Assembly (NCBI GenBank): GCA_009777245.1
Contig: WRMF01000019.1
Location: 1-45,685, forward strand
DNA length: 45,685 nucleotides
DNA from: Betaproteobacteria bacterium
GTDB lineage: Bacteria > Pseudomonadota > Gammaproteobacteria > Burkholderiales > Rhodocyclaceae
Direction of reading: 5' to 3'
Shown here: in pieces, positions 8,942-18,566 of the stretch
Position numbering within the stretch: position 1 is the stretch's first letter
How the letters are laid out: each line of letters begins with the position of its first letter
Position numbers and translations under genes: made by a program
The notes under the pieces: generated by a model
Database searches by the model: none
The model's input: only the letters and a program-made list of their open reading frames with translations
Told to the model about the DNA's origin: nothing

Positions 8942-10291
8942 TCAGACCGCTGCGCCGGATTTCAGGCACGACACTATTCTATTGTGCCATAGCTTGATTG
9001 TATTTTTCAACTCCATGATGTCAAATTCGAGCAATTTTTTTTCCGCGACGCGACATTTTCCGTCCACCCAGACATGGCTGACATCTTCTCGCCCTGCACA
9101 ATGGACAAGATGGGAGACCGGATGATAGCAGGGAGAGAGGTTCAAGTCGTCCAGCCGGATGGCGGCAAGGTCTGCGGCTTTGCCTACGGTGATCGAACCG
9201 ATATCCTGCTCCTTACCCAGGGCGATCGCGCCGCCCAGAGTCGCCATGTAGAGCGCCTGCCAGGCGGAAATTTCCGCAGCATTGCCGGTCACGCCCTTGG
9301 CGAGAAGGCTGGCAAGCCGCATTTCCGCGAGAACGTCCAGACGGTTGTTGCTTGCCGCGCCGTCCGTTCCCAGGCCGACATTTATGCCCCGCGCGAGCAT
9401 TGCGCTTACTGGCGCGACGCCGCTTCCCAGCTTCAGGTTGGAAGTCGGACAATGGGCAATGCTTCCGTTGTGTCGGGCGAGCAATTCCAGTTCATCCTCC
9501 AGAAGATAGACGGCATGGACGCCAATCAACTGCCCGCCCAGAACGCCAAGTTGTAACAGACGATGGATGGGACGACAGCCGAATTCTTCCAGGTGTTGGC
9601 GAATTTCATCGCCGGTTTCGTGAATATGGATGTGGATAGGCAATTCCAGTTGGGCTGCAAGGGTTTGTATCCGTTCAAAGCTGGCGTTGCTTACCGTATA
9701 TGGCGCATGCGGCGCGAGGCAGAAGCCGATCAGGGGATGTCCGCGCCATTGGTCGAGCGTCGCCAATCCCTTGTGCAGATAGTCGGAGGCATCGCTCGCG
9801 TAATTGTTGGGAAACTCCATCACCGTGATACCGACCGCCGCCCGCATTCCGGCCTTTACTGCGGCTTCGGCTGCGGCATCGGGAAAAAAATACATGTCGT
9901 TGAAGGTGGTTACGCCGCCCCTTAGCATTTCCGCGCAGGCTAACAGGGTTCCATCATGAACGAATGAGCGGGATGCCATCGCCGCTTCTGTAGGCCAGAT
10001 GTTTTCTTTTAACCAGACCATCAGCGGCAAATCGTCGGCCAGTCCGCGCATCAGGCTCATCGCCGCATGGGTATGCAGGTTTATCATGCCCGGAATAAGC
10101 AAATGATTGCCAAGTTCCACGCTTTCATGAGGCGAGTAACGCTCTCGCGCCAGAGTTGAAGGCAGAATGTCAATTATTTTCTGACCGGAAATTACGACGG
10201 AATGATGCTCAAGCAGGTGAGCGTTCTCGACTTGCGCCAGATAACGGGCGTGGATGACAAGATCAGGCTGGCGATCCGCTGTAGGGGTCAT
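8942..10291 (-). CDS. mtaD: TRZ/ATZ-type amidohydrolase, 5'-methylthioadenosine/S-adenosylhomocysteine deaminase
   Basis: A 449-residue metal-dependent deaminase. Visible metal and substrate motifs are LIPGMINLHTHAAMSLMRG (HxH), LAPHAPYTVSNASFERIQTL, HIHIHETGDEIRQHLEEFG and GLGTDGAASNNRLDVLAEMR (catalytic Asp). MtaD-like enzymes deaminate methylthioadenosine or S-adenosylhomocysteine, recycling SAM by-products, which fits a place beside the SAM methyltransferase gene ubiG; this pairing is known in other proteobacteria. The ATG at 10289-10291 is used; GGAG lies 11 nt upstream. A TTG three codons further upstream lies too close to that site. It is divergent from prfB. The exact substrate is inferred; chlorohydrolase-like homologues also exist. 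Confidence 0.85.
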   Translation of the reverse strand: MTPTADRQPDLVIHARYLAQVENAHLLEHHSVVISGQKIIDILPSTLARERYSPHESVELGNHLLIPGMINLHTHAAMSLMRGLADDLPLMVWLKENIWPTEAAMASRSFVHDGTLLACAEMLRGGVTTFNDMYFFPDAAAEAAVKAGMRAAVGITVMEFPNNYASDASDYLHKGLATLDQWRGHPLIGFCLAPHAPYTVSNASFERIQTLAAQLELPIHIHIHETGDEIRQHLEEFGCRPIHRLLQLGVLGGQLIGVHAVYLLEDELELLARHNGSIAHCPTSNLKLGSGVAPVSAMLARGINVGLGTDGAASNNRLDVLAEMRLASLLAKGVTGNAAEISAWQALYMATLGGAIALGKEQDIGSITVGKAADLAAIRLDDLNLSPCYHPVSHLVHCAGREDVSHVWVDGKCRVAEKKLLEFDIMELKNTIKLWHNRIVSCLKSGAAV

Positions 10292-10456
10292 AAAGGCCAA
10301 AGCTCCAAATACCGTGCAAACGCATAAACCTTAACAGAAATCCGTCTGGATTGCTTGCTTCATGGATTTTGTACTGGGAGACGATACTGCGGCACAGCCT
10401 GCCTGCAAGCAACAGGGATTTTACAGACGCGCTGATTTATTCTGCTGGCAACCATG

Positions 10457-10485
10457 CTGACCGAACTGTCAAGGGGCGGTATAAT
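10457..10485 (+). promoter_or_regulatory. Putative sigma-70 promoter for prfB-lysS
   Basis: CTGACC at 10457-10462 and TATAAT at 10480-10485 are separated by 17 bp, about 30 bp upstream of the prfB ATG. The -10 is a perfect consensus. Confidence 0.65.
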
Positions 10486-10516
10486 GCTTGCCTTTTTGAC
10501 AAATCTGGAATCAATC

Positions 10517-11621
10517 ATGGAAGCCGAATACACAAATCGCATCGAAAACAATCTCTCCGACCTTGCGGCGCGCGCCGCCCAGTTGCGGAGGTATCTTTGA
10601 CTACGGTCAGAAAAGCGAGCGGCTGATAGTCGTCAATCTGGAACTGGAAGATCCGAAAATCTGGGATGATCCCAAACGGGCGGAAGCCCTGGGGCGGGAG
10701 AAACGCGCCCTGGAAGAAAATGTGCTGACCTTGCAAGGAATCGCAGCCGGACTGAAAGATTCGCGCGAACTCTTTCTGATGGCGCTGGCGGAAAATGACG
10801 AAGCGACCATGACGGGCGTTTACGAAGATGTAGCCGGAATCGAGGCGGAAGTAGCAAAACTGGAATTTCGCCGGATGTTCAACCACCCGCAAGACCCCAA
10901 CCCCTGCTTTGTGGAGATTCAGGCGGGAGCGGGCGGAACCGAGGCTCAGGATTGGGCTGCCATGCTGCTTCGCATGTATCTCAAATACGGTGAGAAAAAA
11001 GGCTTTCAGGTGGAGCTACTGGAAGAATCGGAAGGCGATGTGGCAGGCATCAAGGGTGCGACCCTGAAGCTGACGGGCGATTACGCCTATGGAACATTGC
11101 GAACCGAGACCGGCATTCATCGTCTGGTCAGAAAATCGCCGTTCGATTCCAACGCGCGGCGGCACACCAGTTTTTCTTCCGTGTTTGTGTACCCGGAAGT
11201 GGACGAATCCATCGAAATCGCAATAAATCCGGCGGATGTGCGGGTAGATACCTTTCGCGCTTCCGGCGCGGGCGGGCAGCATGTAAACAAGACCGACTCG
11301 GCGGTGCGATTGACCCATACCCCGACCGGCATTGTGGCGCAATGCCAGAATGATCGCTCGCAACACAAAAACCGCGACGAAGCCTGGCGGATGCTGCGGG
11401 CAAGGCTCTACGAGCATGAGCTACGAAAGCAGCAGGCGGAACAGCAAAAGCTGGAGGACGCCAAATCCGACATCGGCTGGGGGCATCAGATTCGTTCCTA
11501 TGTGCTTGACCAATCAAGGATCAAGGATTTGCGTACCGGGCATGAAACCGGCAATACCCAGGCGGTGCTGGACGGCGATCTTGATCCGTTCATTACAGCG
11601 AGCCTGAAACAAGGAGTTTGA
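10517..11621 (+). CDS. prfB: Peptide chain release factor 2, made by programmed +1 ribosomal frameshifting
   Basis: RF2 ends translation at UGA and UAA. The first frame starts at ATG 10517 and encodes 27 residues ([16 protein letters not shown]...RRYL), ending in an in-frame TGA at 10598-10600. A +1 shift at CTT-T-GAC continues as [20 protein letters not shown] and gives a 367-residue protein, close to the 365 of E. coli. The peptidyl-hydrolysis motif GGQ is present in [20 protein letters not shown], and the UGA-recognition tripeptide SPF in [19 protein letters not shown]. Low RF2 slows reading of UGA and favours the shift, so the factor controls its own level. lysS begins 2 nt after the stop, the common prfB-lysS pair. 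Confidence 0.97.
10585..10601 (+). promoter_or_regulatory. prfB programmed +1 frameshift site
   Basis: The sequence CGGAGGTATCTTTGAC holds a Shine-Dalgarno-like GGAGG three bases before the slippery CTT codon, then the in-frame TGA followed by C, a context that makes termination slow. It matches the classical RF2 site; E. coli has AGGGGG in place of GGAGG. Confidence 0.97.
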
Positions 11622-11623
11622 TC

Positions 11624-13162
11624 GTGACAGACATTCAATCAGAAGCGGAAAGTATCTCACAGGACGAACCGCAGCATGAGTACCATGCGCAGCATGAGAA
11701 CCACATCATTGCCGAACGGCGGGAAAAGCTCGCCGAATGGCGATTGAGCGGACGCGCTTATCCCAACGATTTTCGGCGGGTTGATGTTGCCGACAAATTG
11801 CGGGAACTTCACGGCGACAAGGATGCGGAAATGCTGGAAGCGACAACGGTTGCGGTAAGCGTTGCCGGACGTATCATGCTGAAACGCCTGATGGGCAAGG
11901 CTTCTTTCGTTACCTTGCAGGATTTGTCGGGGCGCATTCAGCTTTATATAAGCCGGGATGCCGTGGGCGAGGCGGTTTATAACGACTTCAAGCATTGGGA
12001 CATCGGCGACATTGTGGGGGCAAGCGGCAGCCTGATGAAAACCAGGACGGGCGAACTTTCCGTCAAGGTCGGTGAAATTCGCCTGCTTTCCAAGTCGCTG
12101 CGCCCTCTGCCGGACAAGTTTCATGGCTTGACCGATGTGGAATTGAAGTACCGTCGGCGTTATGTTGATCTCGTAATGAACGATGAAACCCGTTTTGTAT
12201 TCGCGCGAAGAAGCCGCATTATCCAGAGTATGCGCGAATATATGTGCGGACATGGGTTCATGGAAGTGGAAACCCCCATGCTGCAACCTATCCCCGGCGG
12301 CGCGGCAGCCAAGCCTTTTGTCACACGCCACAACGCGCTGGACATGGATTTATACCTGCGTATCGCGCCGGAGCTTTATCTGAAGCGGCTTGTGGTCGGC
12401 GGCTATGAAAAGGTGTTTGAGGTCAATCGTAATTTCCGTAACGAGGGGCTATCCACTCGCCACAATCCTGAATTTACGATGATGGAATTCTATGAGGCTT
12501 ACGCGGATTACAAAAGCCTCATGGATTTCACCGAGGGGCTTTTGCGCCATGCCGCGCGCGCGGCGTTGAATACGGAGACCTTTATTTATCAGGAGCGGGA
12601 GATTGATTTTTCAAAGGCTTTCTCGCGGATGACTATTCTGGAGGCGATCCTGAAGTTTCATCCTGAATTTACCGGGCAGCAACTAAACAATCCTGAATGG
12701 CTCATGACGAAGATTCAGGAGTTTGGAGAAACGGTAAAGCCGGGGGGCGTGGGTTCCTTGCAGTTACAGCTTTTTGAGGCTTCTGCCGAGGGGCGTTTAT
12801 GGGAACCGACTTTCATCATGGATTATCCGGTCGAGGTCTCTCCCCTGGCGCGCGCTTCCGATACGAACCCGGAAGTTGCCGAGCGTTTTGAGCTTTTCAT
12901 TGCCGGACGCGAGATTGCCAACGGTTTTTCCGAATTGAACGATCCTGAGGATCAGGCGGCGCGCTTCATGGCGCAGGCCAGAGCCAAAGACAAGGGCGAG
13001 GAGGAAGCCATGTATTTTGATGCCGATTACATCCGCGCCCTTGAATATGGGTTGCCGCCGACCGGCGGCTGCGGAATCGGCATTGACCGCCTGGTGATGT
13101 TGCTGACCGATAGCCCCGCCATCCGCGACGTGATCCTGTTCCCGCAAATGCGGGCGGAGTGA
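11624..13162 (+). CDS. lysS: Lysyl-tRNA synthetase, class II
   Basis: LysRS charges tRNA-Lys. The 512-residue protein has an N-terminal OB-fold anticodon-binding domain ([20 protein letters not shown] and the following strands). The class II catalytic core follows, with motif 2 [20 protein letters not shown] and motif 3 [20 protein letters not shown]. The GTG at 11624 is chosen because AAGGAG at 11611-11616 lies 7 nt upstream. A TTG two codons earlier overlaps the end of prfB and is too near the ribosome site. An acidic, His/Gln-rich stretch ([20 protein letters not shown]) precedes the core; it is slightly longer than in E. coli (505 residues). Confidence 0.97.
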   Translation: MTDIQSEAESISQDEPQHEYHAQHENHIIAERREKLAEWRLSGRAYPNDFRRVDVADKLRELHGDKDAEMLEATTVAVSVAGRIMLKRLMGKASFVTLQDLSGRIQLYISRDAVGEAVYNDFKHWDIGDIVGASGSLMKTRTGELSVKVGEIRLLSKSLRPLPDKFHGLTDVELKYRRRYVDLVMNDETRFVFARRSRIIQSMREYMCGHGFMEVETPMLQPIPGGAAAKPFVTRHNALDMDLYLRIAPELYLKRLVVGGYEKVFEVNRNFRNEGLSTRHNPEFTMMEFYEAYADYKSLMDFTEGLLRHAARAALNTETFIYQEREIDFSKAFSRMTILEAILKFHPEFTGQQLNNPEWLMTKIQEFGETVKPGGVGSLQLQLFEASAEGRLWEPTFIMDYPVEVSPLARASDTNPEVAERFELFIAGREIANGFSELNDPEDQAARFMAQARAKDKGEEEAMYFDADYIRALEYGLPPTGGCGIGIDRLVMLLTDSPAIRDVILFPQMRAE

Positions 13163-13209
13163 AATCAGGGGTCAGAAGGCAGAGATCAGGGATCAGGAAT
13201 CAGAGGTTT

Positions 13210-13307
13210 TATAGTGGTTTCTGCAAATAACGAGACGGTCAGGAAGTGCGCTTTACTCCCCTATCCCGCACATCACTTGAACGTCGCTTTATTAACGGAA
13301 ATCTCTA
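13210..13307. mobile_element. MITE-like element with about 30-bp imperfect terminal inverted repeats
   Basis: The left end is TATAGTGGTTTCTGCAAATA followed by ACGAGACGGTCAGG. The right end, reverse-complemented, is TAGAGATTTCCGTTAATAAA followed by GCGACGTTCA. These match each other and the ends of the 18405-18566 element. It is 98 bp with no coding capacity. The outer TA could be the duplicated target of an IS630/mariner-type transposase; that is inference. Confidence 0.7.
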
Positions 13308-13395
13308 GCAAGAAATTAGCGACAGGCATTGGGTAACCCCGGCCTAAAGACCAGGGTTCCAACCTCCGCGCCGCACCAAATGGCGGGGTTTCAAG
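13307..13395 (-). repeat. Dispersed repeat, family 2 (reverse-oriented copy)
   Basis: Reverse-complemented, this reads TTGAAACCCCGCC..., then GCGGAGGTTGGAACCCTGGT, then GGCCGGGGTT..., then ATGCCTGTCGCTAATTTCTT. The same blocks occur in the opposite orientation at 27831-27977, where extra DNA separates the halves. The rest of 13163-13504 shows no gene. Confidence 0.65.
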
Positions 13396-13504
13396 CCAGA
13401 GTTAGTTTTGCGATGAAATGGAATCCATGCGTTTTGGCGTACATGATGCTTGAAGCCAGGATTACGCTACACTTTCTCCCTATCCGCTCGCCGCCCGCAG
13501 TTTG

Positions 13505-13915
13505 CTATTCTTCCGGCGCGAAGATAAAGACGCCCCTTGATTCGCCGAAGGTTCCCAGATGCTCGCCAAGGCCACCGGGCGGCTCTTCCGCCATAGGGGC
13601 GAATCCTTCGCAGGTTCTGTTCTCGACCACATACATGGCATTACCCATACGCAGGATAAAAGTATTGTCGTTGTTCTGCCTGTACTGCCAGAGTTCGACA
13701 TGCGTCTTCAGACTGGCCTCCTGCATCAGGTGACGACGCTGACAGTCAGGCAAACGGGTGACGACAACGTAAAATTTTGCCTCTTTCTCCCAGAAAAAAT
13801 TGTTCTCCCGCACAACGGAGACAACTTGCCGCCCGTTGTCGGTGGAATAGGAAGCGCCGTCGTCAGTGCAGGCGACAATGGCAAGGGTTGCAAAAAGAAT
13901 GGAAAAGCGACGCAT
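13505..13915 (-). CDS. Small putative lipoprotein, unknown function
   Basis: A 136-residue protein, MRRFSILFATLAIVACTDDG at its start, with a short signal peptide and lipobox IVAC. GGGAGGAA lies just upstream of the ATG at 13913-13915. The body has RENNFFWEKEAKFYVVVTRL, a CQRRH motif, NNDNTFILRMGNAMYVVENR and a final RGVFIFAPEE. It reads as a compact beta-rich periplasmic protein. It is the third gene of a tight minus-strand set (17 bp after pyrC). I do not recognise the family. Confidence 0.75.
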   Translation of the reverse strand: MRRFSILFATLAIVACTDDGASYSTDNGRQVVSVVRENNFFWEKEAKFYVVVTRLPDCQRRHLMQEASLKTHVELWQYRQNNDNTFILRMGNAMYVVENRTCEGFAPMAEEPPGGLGEHLGTFGESRGVFIFAPEE

Positions 13916-13932
13916 GATTCCTCCCGATAAAA

Positions 13933-14973
13933 TTAATCCGCCAGCCTCCAGTGTAACCTCTCCCCGGCGCGAAACGGAATCAGGGCAGCCGCGCCCGCCG
14001 GGTAGGATTCCGGCGCTGTCCAAGACTCCTCGACCAGAGTAATGGTATCCCTGTTTCTGGGCAAGCCGTAAAAATCCGCGCCATGAAAACTGGCGAAAGC
14101 TTCCAGTTTGTCCAGCGCGTCGGCAGAGGCAAAGACTTCCGCGTAACACTCCAGCGCCAGGGGCGCGGTATAGCAACCCGCGCAGCCGCACGCGGCTTCC
14201 TTGGCTGCTTGCGGATGGGGCGCGGAATCCGTGCCCAAAAAGAATTTCCGGTTGCCGGAAATAGCCGCCTTGACAAGCGCCTGCCGATGCCGCTCACGCT
14301 TCAAGACCGGCAGGCAATACCAGTGAGGACGCAAACCGCCCTGAAAAATGGCGTTACGGTTATAAAGAAGATGATGGGCGGTAATTGTGGCCGCGACGTT
14401 ATCCCCTGCGGCTTCCACAAACGCAGCGGCTTCCGCCGTCGTGATATGCTCCAGTACGATTTTCAGGCGGGGAAAACGCTTGCAGAGCGGAGCAAGGACA
14501 GTTTCAACAAAGACCCGTTCCCGATCAAAAATATCCACCCCGCTATCAACCACCTCGCCGTGAACCAGGAGCGGCAAACCTGTTTTGGCAAGGGCTTCAA
14601 GGACTGAATCAAGGCGCTCAATGCGGGCGATGCCCTGGCTGGAATTGGTGGTCGCGCCCGCCGGATAGAGCTTGACCGCATGGACAAAGCCGCTTTCGGC
14701 GGCCTTCTCGATTTCTTCCGGCGATGTTTCGTCAGTCAGGTACAAGGTCATCAGCGGCGTGAAGCAAGCGCCTTCGGGCAGAGCGTTGATAATCCGCTCC
14801 CGATAGGCTGCCGCGAGCGCCACATCAACAATCGGCGGCGTAAGGTTAGGCATGACGATGGCGCGGGCGAAACGCCTTGCCGTGTGCGGCAGCGCCGCTT
14901 GCAGCAAAGCGCCGTCGCGCAGATGCACATGCCAGTCGTCAGGACGGGTCAGGGTGATCGTCCGCCCGCTCAT
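13933..14973 (-). CDS. pyrC: Dihydroorotase, class II
   Basis: PyrC closes carbamoyl-aspartate to dihydroorotate, step three of pyrimidine synthesis. The 346-residue protein starts [20 protein letters not shown], with the zinc HxH. The [14 protein letters not shown] stretch holds the lysine that is carboxylated to bridge the metals. HGEV and LEHITT supply the other histidines, and [20 protein letters not shown] the catalytic Asp. The length matches the E. coli type (348). It starts 16 bp after the DEAD-box helicase stop and is followed 17 bp later by a small lipoprotein gene, so the three look like one operon. Confidence 0.96.
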   Translation of the reverse strand: MSGRTITLTRPDDWHVHLRDGALLQAALPHTARRFARAIVMPNLTPPIVDVALAAAYRERIINALPEGACFTPLMTLYLTDETSPEEIEKAAESGFVHAVKLYPAGATTNSSQGIARIERLDSVLEALAKTGLPLLVHGEVVDSGVDIFDRERVFVETVLAPLCKRFPRLKIVLEHITTAEAAAFVEAAGDNVAATITAHHLLYNRNAIFQGGLRPHWYCLPVLKRERHRQALVKAAISGNRKFFLGTDSAPHPQAAKEAACGCAGCYTAPLALECYAEVFASADALDKLEAFASFHGADFYGLPRNRDTITLVEESWTAPESYPAGAAALIPFRAGERLHWRLAD

Positions 14974-14989
14974 TTGTCACTCGCATTTG

Positions 14990-16936
14990 TCACTCGCGGT
15001 CGCGCCGCCTTGGTCGCCCTTCGGCAGAAAAGTCGCGCATCCGGTCATTGCCATGCCAGTCGCTATTCTTGCGCTCATAACCGCGTTCGTAATTGCGCTC
15101 ATAACCCATTGGACGCGGCATCCGCTCGCGCGGAGCCATGCGCTGCTGCGGGCGCGAACCGTCATCCTTGGCAATATTCAACTGCCGCCTTCTTACCCAC
15201 GCCACGCGCAACACTTGCAGGACTTCAGGCGACAGGTCATTCGGCAGGTCAACCGTGCTGAATTCGTCGTAAAGGTCAATGCGTCCGATCAGGCGGCTCG
15301 GCAGGTTGCCTTCATTGGCAATCGCGCCCACGATGTCGCGGGGAGAAACTCCGTGAACCCTGCCCACGTCAATCCGGTAACGAGCCATGACAACCGCGTT
15401 GCCGCGCTCGTCTTCCCCGATTTCCGGCGGCTGCTCGAAAGAGCGGGGAGGACGCTCGGAACGCCCGAAAAGCCCGGATCGCTCACGCGGCTGGCGTTCG
15501 CCAAAGGATTGGCGCTCGCCAAAAGACGGACGTTCCGGCCTTGGACGGCTGGAAAAGGCTCTTTCCTCAGGACGCAACGGATAATTTTTCTGCGCCAGAA
15601 AAGCCAATGCCGCCGCCAGATTTTCCGGCGCGACTTCCTGTTCGCCGATAATTTCCGTAATCAGGGCGGAGAAAAAATCCAGGTCTTCGCCGGTCAGGGC
15701 GTTGGCGATTTTTTCCTTGAATATGGCGATGCGACGGTCGGCCACATCCTGCTGACTGGGCAGAATCAGGCGCTCGATAGGCTGGCGGGTTATCCGTTCG
15801 ATTGTACGCAGCATCCGCATTTCACGCGGAGCGACAAAGAGAATCGCAGAGCCGGAACGCCCCGCCCGTCCGGTTCTTCCGACGCGATGCACATAGGCTT
15901 CCGCGTCATAAGGAATGTCGTAATTGATGACATGGCTGATGCGCGGAACATCAATGCCCCGCGCCGCAATGTCGGTGGCAATGACAATATCGGTCTTGCC
16001 GGTTTTCAGTTGCTCGATGACTCGTTCTCGCGCTTGCTGGTTCATGTCGCCGTTCAAGGCGGCGGCGGCATGTCCGCGCGCCTCCAGCTTTTGCGCCAAT
16101 TCATCGGTCGCCTGTTTGGTACGCACAAAAACCAAAGCCGCATCCAGCCCGTTTTCCACTTCCAGAATACGGGTCAGGGCGTCGAGTTTATGAAGACCGG
16201 AAACCTGCCAGAAATACTGGCGGACAGAGGCTACCGTCTGGGTCGCGGCGCGAATTCTCACTTCCACAGGATTTGTGAGGTAGCTCTGCGCCACGCGCCG
16301 GATGGCGTCCGGCATGGTTGCGGAAAATAGCGCAGTCTGCCGCGTGGAAGGAGTACGATCCAGAATCCACTTAACATCGTCAATGAATCCCATGCGGAGC
16401 ATTTCGTCCGCCTCGTCCAGCACCATGGTTGTAATGTCGGCAAGGGAAAGATTGCCCCGCTCCATATGATCCATGACCCGTCCCGGCGTGCCGACGATTA
16501 CATGCGGATTTCGGGCAAGCTGTTTCAACTGGATGTCGTAACTTTGCCCGCCGTAGATAGGCAGGACATGAAAACCCGACAGATTGCGGGCGTAGCGGGC
16601 AAAGGCTTCCGCTACCTGAATCGCCAATTCGCGGGTTGGGGTGAGCACCAGCGCCTGCGGCACTGCCCCTTTGAGATTCAGGCGATGCAAAATCGGCAGG
16701 GCAAAGGCGGCTGTCTTGCCTGTGCCGGTCTGGGCGATGCCCAGAAGGTCGCGCCCCTGACAGAGCGCGGGAATACACTCGGCCTGAATGGACGAGGGAT
16801 GTTCATAACCCGTCTCGACAAGAGCGCGGATAATTTTTGTATTCAAGCCGAGATCGGCAAAGGAAATCTGCGTCGCGTCGGGCGCGGTTCCAGCTTCCAT
16901 CGGTTCCGGATCGTCACCAAGTTCAGTATCAGACAT
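14990..16936 (-). CDS. deaD: DEAD-box ATP-dependent RNA helicase, DeaD/CsdA type
   Basis: A 648-residue helicase likely acting in ribosome assembly and mRNA unwinding, often at low temperature. In order: Q motif (FADLGLNTKIIRALVETGYE), Walker A (GIAQTGTGKTAAFALP), PTRELA, TPGR, DEAD box (VLDEADEMLRMGF), SAT, then the C-terminal helicase motifs ATDIAARGIDVPRISHVINY and HRVGRTGRAGRSG. A DbpA-like RNA-binding domain follows (RYRIDVGRVHGVSPRDIVGA), then an Arg-rich tail (RNYERGYERKNSDWHGNDRM). The ATG at 16934-16936 has GGGAG 7 nt upstream and is preferred to a TTG/ATG-type extension 20 codons longer. It is divergent from alaA. Confidence 0.94.
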   Translation of the reverse strand: MSDTELGDDPEPMEAGTAPDATQISFADLGLNTKIIRALVETGYEHPSSIQAECIPALCQGRDLLGIAQTGTGKTAAFALPILHRLNLKGAVPQALVLTPTRELAIQVAEAFARYARNLSGFHVLPIYGGQSYDIQLKQLARNPHVIVGTPGRVMDHMERGNLSLADITTMVLDEADEMLRMGFIDDVKWILDRTPSTRQTALFSATMPDAIRRVAQSYLTNPVEVRIRAATQTVASVRQYFWQVSGLHKLDALTRILEVENGLDAALVFVRTKQATDELAQKLEARGHAAAALNGDMNQQARERVIEQLKTGKTDIVIATDIAARGIDVPRISHVINYDIPYDAEAYVHRVGRTGRAGRSGSAILFVAPREMRMLRTIERITRQPIERLILPSQQDVADRRIAIFKEKIANALTGEDLDFFSALITEIIGEQEVAPENLAAALAFLAQKNYPLRPEERAFSSRPRPERPSFGERQSFGERQPRERSGLFGRSERPPRSFEQPPEIGEDERGNAVVMARYRIDVGRVHGVSPRDIVGAIANEGNLPSRLIGRIDLYDEFSTVDLPNDLSPEVLQVLRVAWVRRRQLNIAKDDGSRPQQRMAPRERMPRPMGYERNYERGYERKNSDWHGNDRMRDFSAEGRPRRRDRE

Positions 16937-17147
16937 TGTTTTTCTCCCAAAAGACCGCCCCTGCGGCAACGCCGCCGACACGCCCAAAAAACCCATACGG
17001 ACAACGTTTCAGGGAAAGTTTCCACCGTCGTCCGAACCTTGAGGGCTATATTCTCTCCGAAATTTGCAGAAAAGCCAAATTTTCGCACAATTAAAGTAAG
17101 ATAAACAACATGAGACAAATCAACCCTTGCCTTTCGGAGCCGCTATC

Positions 17148-18380
17148 ATGCCCCAGCTTTTGAAATCCGCCAAACTTGCCGATGTATGCTACGACATTCG
17201 CGGTCCCGCGCTGGAAAAAGCGCGCCAGATGGAGGAGGAAGGCCACAAGATCATCAAGCTCAATATAGGCAATCTGGCCTCCTTCGGCTTTGAAGCGCCG
17301 GAAGAAATCCAGCTTGACATGATCCGCAACCTGCCCAACGCCGCGCCCTATTCCGATTCAAAAGGAATTTTCGCCGCCCGCAAGGCGGTCATGCACTACA
17401 CCCAGCAAAAGCAGATCAAAGGGGTTGATATCGAGGATATCTACATCGGCAACGGCGTTTCCGAATTGATCATGATGTCCATGAACGCCATGCTGAATTC
17501 CGGCGATGAAGTGCTTGTGCCCGCGCCGGATTATCCGCTATGGACGGCGGCGGTGTCGCTCTCCGGCGGCACGCCGGTGCATTATATCTGCGACGAATCG
17601 AACGGCTGGCAGCCTGATCTTGACAACATCGAGAAGAAAATCACCCCGCGCACCAAGGCTCTGGTCGTCATCAACCCGAATAACCCGACTGGCGCGCTGT
17701 ATCCCGAATCAATGCTGCTGGCGCTGATTGAAATCGCGCGTAAAAATGGCCTTGTCCTCTGCGCCGACGAGGTTTATGACAAGGTTCTGTATGATGGTGG
17801 GATTCATACTTCGATGGCCGCGCTTTCGGAAGATGTGCTGACCCTTGTTTTCAACGGGCTTTCCAAGAATTACCGCTGTTGCGGTTATCGCGCCGGTTGG
17901 CTCGTGGTCTGCGGCGATAAACGGCAAGCGAAGGATTACATCGAAGGTCTGGACATACTGGCCTCAATGCGTCTTTGCGCGAATGTGCCGGGTCAATACG
18001 CGATTCAGACCGCGCTGGGCGGCTATCAAAGCATTGAGGATTTGGTGGCTCCCGCCGGACGGCTCTGCCGCCAGCGCGACATCGCGTATGAGTTGATAAC
18101 TTCCATTCCCGGAGTTTCCTGCGTCAAGCCCCAGGCCGCCTTGTACATGTTTCCCCGTCTTGATCCGGTGTTTTATCCGATTCGTGACGATCAGGCGTTC
18201 ATTCAGGCGCTCCTGGCCAAGGAGCGGGTTTTGCTTGTGCCTGGCACCGGCTTCAACTGGCCTAACCATGACCATTTCCGCCTGGTTTTTCTACCTTACG
18301 AGGACGATCTGCGCGAAGCCTTCGACCGCTTCACCCGTTTTCTGGAGCACTACCGAAAACAGCATGGCAGTCGCGGATGA
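17148..18380 (+). CDS. alaA: Alanine-synthesising PLP aminotransferase AlaA
   Basis: A class I/II fold-type I aminotransferase of 410 residues that forms alanine from pyruvate and glutamate. The opening KSAKLADVCYDIRGPALEKA closely follows E. coli AlaA. Active-site stretches include VPAPDYPLWTAAVSLSGGTP, INPNNPTGALYP, ADEVYDKVLYD and FNGLSKNYRCCGYRAGW, where K binds PLP. The C-terminal LASMRLCANVPGQYAIQTAL and GTGFNWPNHDHFRLVFLP are also family-typical. The ATG at 17148 has CGGAG 8 nt upstream and is preferred to a TTG seven codons earlier. The gene ends 25 bp before a MITE-like element. Confidence 0.94.
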   Translation: MPQLLKSAKLADVCYDIRGPALEKARQMEEEGHKIIKLNIGNLASFGFEAPEEIQLDMIRNLPNAAPYSDSKGIFAARKAVMHYTQQKQIKGVDIEDIYIGNGVSELIMMSMNAMLNSGDEVLVPAPDYPLWTAAVSLSGGTPVHYICDESNGWQPDLDNIEKKITPRTKALVVINPNNPTGALYPESMLLALIEIARKNGLVLCADEVYDKVLYDGGIHTSMAALSEDVLTLVFNGLSKNYRCCGYRAGWLVVCGDKRQAKDYIEGLDILASMRLCANVPGQYAIQTALGGYQSIEDLVAPAGRLCRQRDIAYELITSIPGVSCVKPQAALYMFPRLDPVFYPIRDDQAFIQALLAKERVLLVPGTGFNWPNHDHFRLVFLPYEDDLREAFDRFTRFLEHYRKQHGSRG

Positions 18381-18404
18381 GCGCAGATTGAGAGCTGCCT
18401 TGAT

Positions 18405-18566
18405 TGTAGCGATTTCCGTTAATAAAGCGACGGTCAGGTTATGTGCGGGAGAGACAATATACCCGCATCCCCTCTCCCGCCTGCGGCGTGGGGGTTAGAA
18501 ATTTTTAACCCCTGAAGCGGCGTGGTTAGCGCCCTTATAGTCGCGTTATTTGCGGAAAACGCTATA
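18405..18566. mobile_element. MITE-like element (162 bp) at the edge of the accessory island
   Basis: The left end TGTAGCGATTTCCGTTAATA continues AAGCGACGGTCAGG. The right end, reverse-complemented, is TATAGCGTTTTCCGCAAATA, then ACGCGACTATAAGG. Inside is the near-palindrome GGGGTTAGAAATTTTTAACC at 18491-18512, shared with 5200-5221. The right end overlaps the last 21 bases of the phage-derived reading frame at 18546, and the TAA within the terminal repeat is that frame's stop codon. Confidence 0.75.

Noticed and set aside
10563-11621. prfB read as a broken or late-starting gene
   Set aside because: The first 27 codons with the TGA and the CTTTGAC site form the normal RF2 frameshift arrangement.
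14852-16330. A 492-codon plus-strand frame across the DEAD-box helicase
   Set aside because: It is antisense to an intact helicase with all motifs, and its protein is Arg/Gln-rich with no recognisable domain.
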